A stretch of 64,000 bases of DNA from Prosapia bicincta. Taxonomy: Eukaryota; Arthropoda; Insecta; Hemiptera; Cercopidae. The DNA lies in contig JBAIZL010000008.1 of the NCBI GenBank assembly GCA_036971475.1, positions 10,255,395-10,319,394 of the forward strand. Reading direction: 5' to 3'. Shown here in pieces: positions 54,990 through 64,000 of the stretch. The translations under genes were made by a program, and so were the position numbers. The first letter of the stretch is position 1, and each line of letters begins with the position of its first letter. The notes beneath the pieces were generated by a model. The model was not told the origin of the DNA. It saw only the letters and a program-made list of their open reading frames with translations, and ran no database searches.

Positions 54990-57900
54990 AAGGCATAATA
55001 AACACAGAATCGACCATAGATTCGCATTGTGCACTTAGAATTGATCTATAATAAGTATTATAGGAGCTATCGCAATTGTCATATATTTGCTCTAAAAAAA
55101 ATGCATGAATTATAGTTCATGGATTTTGCGATTTCTACAAAAAATGGATTTCTCATTTAAAAGGCATAATAAACGCAGAATCGACCATAGATTCGCATTG
55201 TGCACTTAGAAATGATCTATAATAAGTATTATAGGAGCTATCGCAATATTCATATATTTGCTCTAAAAAAAATGCATGAATTATAGTTCATGGATTTTGC
55301 GATTTCTACAAAAAATGGATTTCTCATTTAAAAGGCATAATAAACGCTGAATCGACCATAGATTCGCATTGTGCACTTAGAATTGATCTATAATAAGTAT
55401 TATAGGAGCTATCGCAATTGTCATATATTTGCTCTAAAAAAAATGCATGAATTATAGTTCATGGATTTTGCGATTCCTACAAAAAATGGATTTCTCATTT
55501 AAAAGGCATAATAAACGCAGAATCGACCATAGATTCGCATTGTGCACTTAGAAATGATCTATAATAAGTATTATAGGAGCTATCGCAATTGTCATATATT
55601 TGCTCTAAAAAAAATGCCTGAATTATAGTTCATGGATTTTGCGATTTCTAAAAAAAATGGATTTCTCATTTAAAAGGCATAATAAACGCAGAATCGACCA
55701 TAGATTCGCATTGTGCACTTAGAATTGATCTATAATAAGTAATATAGGAGCTATCGCAATTGTCATATATTTGCTCGAAAAAAAATGCATGAATTATAGT
55801 TCATGGATTTTGCGATTTCTACAAAAAATGGATTTCTCATTTAAAAGGCATAATAAACGCAGAATCGACCATAGATTCGCATTGTGCACTTAGAAATGAT
55901 CTATAATAAGTATTATAGGAGCTATCGCAATTGTCATATATTTGCTCTAAAAAAAATGCATGAATTATAGTTCATGGATTTTGCGATTTCTACAAAAAAT
56001 GGATTTCTCATTTAAAAGGCATAATAAACGCAGAATCGACCATAGATTCGCATTGTGCACTTAGAAATGATCTATAATAAGTATTATAGGAGCTATCGCA
56101 ATTGTCATATATTTGTTCTAAAAAAAATGCATGAATTATAGTTCATGGATTTTGCGATTTCTACAAAAAATGGATTTCTGATTTAAAAGGCATAATAAAC
56201 GCAGAATCGACCATAGATTCGCATTGTGCACTTAGAATTGATCTATAATAAGTATTATAGGAGCTATCGTAATTACCATCAAATTGCTCCAAAAAAAAAT
56301 GCATGAATTATAGTTCATGGATTTTGCGATTTCTACAAAAAATGGATTTCTCATTTAAAAGGCATAATAAACGCAGAATCGACCATAGATTCGCATTGTG
56401 CACTTAGAATTGATCTATAATAAGTATTATAGGAGCTATCGCAATTGTCATATATTTGCTCTAAAAAAAAATGCATGAATTATAGTTCATGGATTTTGCG
56501 ATTTCTACAAAAAATGGATTTCTCATTTAAAAGGCATAATAAACGCAGAATCGACCATAGATTCGCATTGTGCACTTAGAATTGATCTATAATAAGTATT
56601 ATAGGAGCTATCGCAATTGTCATATATTTGCTCTAAAAAAAAATGCATGAATTATAGTTCATGGATTTTGCGATTTCTACAAAAAATGGATTTCTCATTT
56701 AAAAGGCATAATAAACGCAGAATCGACCATAGATTCGCATTGTGCACTTAGAATTGATCTATAATAAGTATTATAGGAGCTATCGCAATTGTCATATATT
56801 TGCTCTAAAAAAAATGCATGAATTATAGTTCATGGATTTTGCGATTTCTACAAAAAATGGATTTCTCATTTAAAAGGCATAATAAACGCTGAATCGAACA
56901 TAGATTCGCATTGTGCACTTAGAATTGATCTATAATAAGTATTATAGGAGCTATCGCAATTGTCATATATTTGCTCTAAAAAAAATGCATGAATTATAGT
57001 TCATGGATTTTGCGATTCCTACAAAAAATGGATTTCTCATTTAAAAGGCATAATAAACGCAGAATCGACCATAGATTCGCATTGTGCACTTAGAAATGAT
57101 CTATAATAAGTATTATAGGAGCTATCGTAATTACCATCAAATTGCTCCAAAAAAAAATGCATGAATTATAGTTCATGGATTTTGCGATTTCTACAAAAAA
57201 CGGATTTCTCATTTAAAAGGCATAATAAACGCAGAATCGACCATAGATTCGCATTGTGCACTTAGAATTGATCTATAATAAGTATTATAGGAGCTATCGC
57301 AATTGTCATATATTTGCTCTAAAAAAAATGCATGAATTATAGTTCATGGATTTTGCGATTTCTACAAAAAATGGATTTCTCATTTAAAAGGCATAATAAA
57401 CGCAGAATCGACCATAGATTCGCATTATGCACTTAGAAATGATCTATAATAAGTATTATAGAAGCTATCGCAATTGTCATATATTTGCTCTAAAAAAAAT
57501 GCATGAATTATAGTTCATGGATTTTGCGATTTCTAAAAAAAATGGATTTCTCATTTAAAAGGCATAATAAACGCAGAATCGACCATAGATTCGCATTGTG
57601 CACTTAGAATTGATCTATAATAAGTATTATAGGAGCTATCGCAATTGTCATATATTTGCTCTAAAAAAAATGCATGAATTATAGTTCATGGATTTTGCGA
57701 TTTCTACAAAAAATGGATTTCTCATTTAAAAGGCATAATAAACGCAGAATCGACCATAGATTCGCATTATGCACTTAGAAATGATATATAATAAGTATTA
57801 TAGGAGCTATCGCAATTGTCATATATTTGCTCTAAAAAAAATGCATGAATTATAGTTCATGGATTTTGCGATTTCTACAAAAAATGGATTTCTCATTTAA

Positions 57901-58153
57901 AAGGCATAATAAACGCAGAATCGACCATAGATTCGCATTGTGCACTTAGAATTGATCTATAATAAGTATTATAGGAGCTATCGCAATTGTCATATATTTG
58001 CTCTAAAAAAAATGCATGAATTAGAGTTCATGGATTTTGCGATTTCTACAAAAAATGGATTTCTCATTTAAAAGGCATAATAAACGCAGAATCGACCATA
58101 GATTCGCATTGTGCACTTAGAATTGATCTATAATAAGTATTATAGGAGCTATC
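54990..58153. repeat. 24-monomer duplication, copy 1
   Basis: Ordered markers are aacacagaat (55001), tcgcaatatt (55241), gctgaatcga (55346), aatgcctgaa (55614), gtaatatagg (55738), ttgctcgaaa (55771), ttgttctaaa (56113), tttctgattt (56176), type-B (56269), gctgaatcgaac (56888), then the tail of the 9-monomer unit (cattatgcac, ttatagaagc, gaaatgatat, attagag, type-B 58154). All but the last few recur about 4107-4108 bp later. Confidence 0.85.
57095..57266. repeat. Type-B monomer occupying another monomer's slot
   Basis: In the paralogous copy (61202-61372) this slot is an ordinary monomer with tctaaaaaaa. Here it has the type-B patch, an A9 tract and tctacaaaaa, while both neighbours still match the other copy. 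It begins with aaatgatct, unlike other type-B monomers that start aattgatct. The replaced tract therefore runs from about monomer position 33 to 100. A private cggattt lies at 57200. Confidence 0.78.
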
Positions 58154-59097
58154 GTAATTACCATCAAATTGCTCCAAAAAAAATGCATGAATTATAGTTC
58201 ATGGATTTTGCGATTTCTACAAAAAATGGATTTCTCATTTAAAAGGCATAATAAACGCAGAATCGACCATAGATTCGCATTGTGCACTTAGAATTGATCT
58301 ATAATAAGTATTATAGGAGCTATCGCAATTGTCATATATTTGCTCTAAAAAAAATGCATGAATTATAGTTCATGGATTTTGCGATTTCTACAAAAAATGG
58401 ATTTCTCATTTAAAAGGCATAATAAACGCAGAATCGACCATAGATTCGCATTGTGCACTTAGAATTGATCTATAATAAGTATTATAGGAGCTATCGCAAT
58501 TGTCATATATTTGCTCTAAAAAAAATGCATGAATTATAGTTCATGGATTTTGCGATTTCTACAAAAAATGGATTTCTCATTTAAAAGGCATAATAAACGC
58601 AGAATCGACCATAGATTCGCATTGTGCACTTAGAATTGATCTATAATAAGTATTATAGGGGCTATCGCAATTGTCATATATTTGCTCTAAAAAAAATGCA
58701 TGAATTATAGTTCATGGATTTTGCGATTTCTACAAAAAATGGATTTCTCATTTAAAAGGCATAATAAACGCAGAATCGACCATAGATTCGCATTGTGCAC
58801 TTAGAATTGATCTATAATAAGTATTATAGGAGCTATCGCAATTGTCATATATTTGCTCTAAAAAAAATGCATGAATTATAGTTCATGGATTTTGCGATTT
58901 CTACAAAAAATGGATTTCTCATTTAAAAGGCATAATAAACGCAGAATCGACCATAGATTGGCATTGTGCACTTAGAATTGATCTATAATAAGTATTATAG
59001 GAGCTATCGCAATTGTCATATATTTGCTCTAAAAAAAATGCATGAATTATAGTTCATGGATTTTGCGATTTCTACAAAAAATGGATTTCTCATTTAA

Positions 59098-62000
59098 AAG
59101 GCATAATAAACACAGAATCGACCATAGATTCGCATTGTGCACTTAGAATTGATCTTTAATAAGTATTATAGGAGCTATCGCAATTGTCATATATTTGCTC
59201 TAAAAAAAATGCATGAATTATAGTTCATGGATTTTGCGATTTCTACAAAAAATGGATTTCTCATTTAAAAGGCATAATAAACGCAGAATCGACCATAGAT
59301 TCGCATTGTGCACTTAGAAATGATCTATAATAAGTATTATAGGAGCTATCGCAATATTCATATATTTGCTCTAAAAAAAATGCATGAATTATAGTTCATG
59401 GATTTTGCGATTTCTACAAAAAATGGATTTCTCATTTAAAAGGCATAATAAACGCTGAATCGACCATAGATTCGCATTGTGCACTTAGAATTGATCTATA
59501 ATAAGTATTATAGGAGCTATCGCAATTGTCATATATTTGCTCTAAAAAAAATGCATGAATTATAGTTCATGGATTTTGCGATTCCTACAAAAAATGGATT
59601 TCTCATTTAAAAGGCATAATAAACGCAGAATCGACCATAGATTCGCATTGTGCACTTAGAAATGATCTATAATAAGTATTATAGGAGCTATCGCAATTGT
59701 CATATATTTGCTCTAAAAAAAATGCCTGAATTATAGTTCATGGATTTTGCGATTTCTAAAAAAAATGGATTTCTCATTTAAAAGGCATAATAAACGCAGA
59801 ATCGACCATAGATTCGCATTGTGCACTTAGAATTGATCTATAATAAGTAATATAGGAGCTATCGCAATTGTCATATATTTGCTCGAAAAAAAATGCATGA
59901 ATTATAGTTCATGGATTTTGCGATTTCTACAAAAAATGGATTTCTCATTTAAAAGGCATAATAAACGCAGAATCGACCATAGATTCGCATTGTGCACTTA
60001 GAAATGATCTATAATAAGTATTATAGGAGCTATCGCAATTGTCATATATTTGCTCTAAAAAAAATGCATGAATTATAGTTCATGGATTTTGCGATTTCTA
60101 CAAAAAATGGATTTCTCATTTAAAAGGCATAATAAACGCAGAATCGACCATAGATTCGCATTGTGCACTTAGAAATGATCTATAATAAGTATTATAGGAG
60201 CTATCGCAATTGTCATATATTTGTTCTAAAAAAAATGCATGAATTATAGTTCATGGATTTTGCGATTTCTACAAAAAATGGATTTCTGATTTAAAAGGCA
60301 TAATAAACGCAGAATCGACCATAGATTCGCATTGTGCACTTAGAATTGATCTATAATAAGTATTATAGGAGCTATCGTAATTACCATCAAATTGCTCCAA
60401 AAAAAAATGCATGAATTATAGTTCATGGATTTTGCGATTTCTACAAAAAATGGATTTCTCATTTAAAAGGCATAATAAACGCAGAATCGACCATAGATTC
60501 GCATTGTGCACTTAGAATTGATCTATAATAAGTACTATAGGAGCTATCGCAATTGTCATATATTTGCTCTAAAAAAAAATGCATGAATTATAGTTCATGG
60601 ATTTTGCGATTTCTACAAAAAATGGATTTCTCATTTAAAAGGCATAATAAACGCAGAATCGACCATAGATTCGCATTGTGCACTTAGAATTGATCTATAA
60701 TAAGTATTATAGGAGCTATCGCAATTGTCATATATTTGCTCTAAAAAAAATGCATGAATTATAGTTCATGGATTTTGCGATTTCTACAAAAAATGGATTT
60801 CTCATTTAAAAGGCATAATAAACGCAGAATCGACCATAGATTCGCATTGTGCACTTAGAATTGATCTATAATAAGTATTATAGGAGCTATCGCAATTGTC
60901 ATATATTTGCTCTAAAAAAAATGCATGAATTATAGTTCATGGATTTTGCGATTTCTACAAAAAATGGATTTCTCATTTAAAAGGCATAATAAACGCTGAA
61001 TCGAACATAGATTCGCATTGTGCACTTAGAATTGATCTATAATAAGTATTATAGGAGCTATCGCAATTGTCATATATTTGCTCTAAAAAAAATGCATGAA
61101 TTATAGTTCATGGATTTTGCGATTCCTACAAAAAATGGATTTCTCATTTAAAAGGCATAATAAACGCAGAATCGACCATAGATTCGCATTGTGCACTTAG
61201 AAATGATCTATAATAAGTATTATAGGAGCTATCGCAATTGTCATATATTTGCTCTAAAAAAAATGCATGAATTATAGTTCATGGATTTTGCGATTTCTAA
61301 AAAAAATGGATTTCTCATTTAAAAGGCATAATAAACGCAGAATCGACCATAGATTCGCATTGTGCACTTAGAATTGATCTATAATAAGTATTATAGGAGC
61401 TATCGCAATTGTCATATATTTGCTCTAAAAAAAATGCATGAATTATAGTTCATGGATTTTGCGATTTCTACAAAAAATGGATTTCTCATTTAAAAGGCAT
61501 AATAAACGCAGAATCGACCATAGATTCGCATTATGCACTTAGAAATGATCTATAATAAGTATTATAGGAGCTATCGCAATTGTCATATATTTGCTCTAAA
61601 AAAAATGCATGAATTATAGTTCATGGATTTTGCGATTTCTAAAAAAAATGGATTTCTCATTTAAAAGGCATAAAAAACGCAGAATCGACCATAGATTCGC
61701 ATTGTGCACTTAGAATTGATCTATAATAAGTATTATAGGAGCTATCGCAATTGTCATATATTTGCTCTAAAAAAAATGCATGAATTATAGTTCATGGATT
61801 TTGCGATTTCTACAAAAAATGGATTTCTCATTTAAAAGGCATAATAAACGCAGAATCGACCATAGATTCGCATTATGCACTTAGAAATGATATATAATAA
61901 GTATTATAGGAGCTATCGCAATTGTCATATATTTGCTCTAAAAAAAATGCATGAATTAGAGTTCATGGATTTTGCGATTTCTACAAAAAATGGATTTCTC

Positions 62001-62100
62001 ATTTAAAAGGCATAATAAACGCAGAATCGACCATAGATTCGCATTGTGCACTTAGAATTGATCTATAATAAGTATTATAGGAGCTATCGTAATTACCATC
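59098..62100. repeat. 24-monomer duplication, copy 2
   Basis: Markers recur at aacacagaat (59109), tcgcaatatt (59349), ttgctcgaaa (59879), ttgttctaaa (60221), type-B (60377) and gctgaatcgaac (60995), 4107-4108 bp from copy 1. Near the end one monomer is missing: attagag (61951) and type-B (62089) are only 3935 bp from their counterparts. Private changes are gatctttaat (59152), agtactatag (60532) and cataaaaaac (61670). Confidence 0.85.
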
Positions 62101-62739
62101 AAATTGCTCCAAAAAAAAATGCATGAATTATAGTTCATGGATTTTGCGATTTCTACAAAAAATGGATTTCTCATTTAAAAGGCATAATAAACGCAGAATC
62201 GACCATAGATTCGCATTGTGCACTTAGAATTGATCTATAATAAGTATTATAGGAGCTATCGCAATTGTCATATATTTGCTCTAAAAAAAATGCATGAATT
62301 ATAGTTCATGGATTTTGCGATTTCTACAAAAAATGGATTTCTCATTTAAAAGGCATAATAAACGCAGAATCGACCATAGATTCGCATTGTGCACTTAGAA
62401 TTGATCTATAATAAGTATTATAGGAGCTATCGCAATTGTCATATATTTGCTCTAAAAAAAATGCATGAATTATAGTTCATGGATTTTGCGATTTCTACAA
62501 AAAATGGATTTCTCATTTAAAAGGCATAATAAACGCAGAATCGACCATAGATTCGCATTGTGCACTTAGAATTGATCTATAATAAGTATTATAGGAGCTA
62601 TCGCAATTGTCATATATTTGCTCTAAAAAAAATGCATGAATTATAGTTCATGGATTTTGCGATTTCTACAAAAAATGGATTTCTCATTTAAAAGGCATAA
62701 TAAACGCAGAATCGACCATAGATTGGCATTGTGCACTTA

Positions 62740-62790
62740 GAATTGATCTATAATAAGTATTATATTAGCTATCGCAATTGTCATATATTT
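62740..62790. repeat. Recombinant junction between two higher-order contexts
   Basis: Left of here the monomers follow the run after a type-B patch ending in gattggcatt (62721; counterpart 58956). Right of here they follow the run starting with ttgttctaaa (62789; counterpart 60221, offset 2568 bp). At the changeover the usual tataggagct is tatattagct (62761), a GG-to-TT change seen nowhere else. Confidence 0.7.
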
Positions 62791-64000
62791 GTTCTAAAAA
62801 AAATGCATGAATTATAGTTCATGGATTTTGCGATTTCTACAAAAAATGGATTTCTGATTTAAAAGGCATAATAAACGCAGAATCGACCATAGATTCGCAT
62901 TGTGCACTTAGAATTGATCTATAATAAGTATTATAGGAGCTATCGTAATTACCATCAAATTGCTCCAAAAAAAAATGCATGAATTATAGTTCATGGATTT
63001 TGCGATTTCTACAAAAAATGGATTTCTCATTTAAAAGGCATAATAAACGCAGAATCGACCATAGATTCGCATTGTGCACTTAGAATTGATCTATAATAAG
63101 TATTATAGGAGCTATCGCAATTGTCATATATTTGCTCTAAAAAAAAATGCATGAATTATAGTTCATGGATTTTGCGATTTCTACAAAAAATGGATTTCTC
63201 ATTTAAAAGGCATAATAAACGCAGAATCGACCATAGATTCGCATTGTGCACTTAGAATTGATCTATAATAAGTATTATAGGAGCTATCGCAATTGTCATA
63301 TATTTGCTCTAAGAAAAATGCATGAATTATAGTTCATGGATTTTGCGATTTCTACAAAAAATGGATTTCTCATTTAAAAGGCATAATAAACGCAGAATCG
63401 ACCATAGATTCGCATTGTGCACTTAGAATTGATCTATAATAAGTATTATAGGAGCTATCGCAATTGTCATATATTTGCTCTAAAAAAAATGCATGAATTA
63501 TAGTTCATGGATTTTGCGATTTCTACAAAAAATGGATTTCTCATTTAAAAGGCATAATAAACGCTGAATCGAACATAGATTCGCATTGTGCACTTAGAAT
63601 TGATCTATAATAAGTATTATAGGAGCTATCGCAATTGTCATATATTTGCTCTAAAAAAAATGCATGAATTATAGTTCATGGATTTTGCGATTCCTACAAA
63701 AAATGGATTTCTCATTTAAAAGGCATAATAAACGCAGAATCGACCATAGATTCGCATTGTGCACTTAGAAATGATCTATAATAAGTATTATAGGAGCTAT
63801 CGCAATTGTCATATATTTGCTCTAAAAAAAATGCATGAATTATAGTTCATGGATTTTGCGATTTCTACAAAAAATGGATTTCTCATTTAAAAAGCATAAT
63901 AAACGCAGAATCGACCATAGATTCGCATTGTGCACTTAGAATTGATCTATAATAAGTATTATAGGAGCTATCGCAATTGTCATATATTTGCTCTAAAAAA
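62789..64000. repeat. Partial third copy of 60221 onward
   Basis: ttgttctaaa, tttctgattt, type-B (62945), the A9 tract (about 63139), gctgaatcgaac (63563), gattcctac and gaaatgatct follow in the same order as from 60221, at an offset of 2568 bp. The last full monomer lacks the tctaaaaaaa of its counterpart and has aaaaagcata (63889). The copy runs off the window. Confidence 0.8.

Larger units (their letters stand above)
11112..62966. repeat. Type-B patch: seven substitutions in 21 bp, at least 21 monomers
   Basis: In these monomers positions 34-54 read taattaccatcaaattgctcc rather than the usual sequence; the changes are C34T, G39A, T40C, A44C, T45A, T47A and T54C, mostly followed by A9. The rest of the monomer is ordinary. 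The preceding G (position 33) lies at 11111, 11283, 17005, 18715, 21448, 37278, 41553, 43264, 45146, 45489, 47029, 48570, 50110, 53360, 54558, 56269, 57127, 58154, 60377, 62089 and 62945. The patch destroys CAATTG and creates the palindrome GTAATTAC at 33-40. None is seen before 11.1 kb and 15 lie after 41 kb. The copy at 45146 carries extra changes (ctaaggtaat). A conversion tract from a second satellite subfamily, or an old haplotype, are the likely sources. Confidence 0.9.
1..64000. repeat. 171-bp AT-rich satellite array filling the window
   Basis: Copies begin at 1, 172, 343 and continue to the last base with no unique sequence between them. Most neighbouring copies differ at only a few positions, usually single substitutions or a one-base change in the A tracts. 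Monomer length is 171 bp with variants of 169, 170, 172, 173 and 128 bp. All copies have one orientation. The frequent two-state site T2A (cttagaattg versus cttagaaatg) recurs throughout. Long uniform arrays of this sort are known from centromeric, pericentromeric and other heterochromatin of eukaryotes; which applies here cannot be decided because no flank is visible. I do not recognise the monomer as a named family. No gene, RNA or mobile element interrupts it, so this entry also covers every stretch without a gene. Confidence 0.98.

Noticed and set aside
1..64000. Human or primate alpha satellite, because of the 171-bp period
   Set aside because: The sequence does not resemble the alpha monomer as I know it and no CENP-B box is visible. 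The shared length is probably coincidence or a nucleosome-scale effect.
1..64000. CRISPR array or other repeat-spacer system
   Set aside because: The repeat unit is 171 bp with no unique spacers. All sequence between variant sites is the same repeat.
1..64000. Assembly artefact or synthetic sequence as the explanation for the whole window
   Set aside because: The many linked variants, nested periods and graded divergence are what natural satellite evolution produces. Local errors and collapsed copies cannot be excluded without reads.

Overview
The whole window is one uninterrupted tandem satellite-DNA array. The monomer is 171 bp (start of one copy to start of the next: 1, 172, 343 and so on) and about 70% A+T, with 51 G/C bases in 171 counted by hand on the first copy. 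All copies run head to tail in one orientation, so 64,000 bases hold roughly 374 copies. Both window ends fall inside the array, so its edges, true length and chromosomal position cannot be seen. No gene, RNA gene, transposon, CRISPR array, telomeric repeat or unique spacer was found. The few open frames of about 60 codons are satellite translated where a private mutation removes a stop. Long-array organisation, copy-number scale and mosaic higher-order structure are those of eukaryotic centromeric, pericentromeric or heterochromatic satellite. The sequence is not human alpha satellite despite the equal length, and has no visible CENP-B box. The species cannot be told from sequence alone. CpG is not depleted (5 per monomer, about 3.8 expected), which fits weakly with a lineage that methylates its satellites little, such as many invertebrates.

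Monomer anatomy, numbered 1-171 from position 1: an 18-bp dyad at 7-24 (8-bp arms, 2-bp centre); a MfeI-type CAATTG at 34-39; an A8 tract at 55-62; a second 18-bp dyad at 65-82 (16 of 18 bases symmetric); an A6 tract at 100-105; a short GAATC/GATTC inverted repeat at 139-155; and a GTGCAC palindrome at 161-166.

Layout by diagnostic variants. 1-6.9 kb: rather uniform monomers plus one local rearrangement with an inverted scrap near 986-1015. 6.95-9.2 kb: 5-monomer (855 bp) higher-order repeat, three times. 9.2-11.1 kb: uniform. 11.1-16 kb: monomers shortened by 43 bp, inside duplicated cassettes. 16.3-18.8 kb: 10-monomer (1710 bp) tandem duplication. 18.9-23.6 kb: mixed. 23.6-36.1 kb: a 339-bp dimer repeat and three related ~2-3 kb segments. 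36.1-37.7 kb: uniform. 37.8-39.8 kb: 6-monomer (1026 bp) duplication. 40-45 kb: mixed, with a patch of private mutations. 45.35-51.6 kb: 9-monomer (1540 bp) higher-order repeat, four units alternating A-B-A-B, so an 18-monomer duplication. 51.6-64 kb: shortened derivatives of that repeat inside a ~4108-bp (24-monomer) duplication and a partial third copy.

The most informative signal is a block of seven substitutions in 21 bp (the type-B patch) found in at least 21 otherwise ordinary monomers. It is absent from the first 11 kb, dense after 41 kb, and serves as the phase marker of the higher-order repeats. Shared deletions, mosaic junctions and one single-monomer replacement show how the array grew: segmental tandem duplication, unequal exchange and conversion-like patching. 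No protein-coding system is present.
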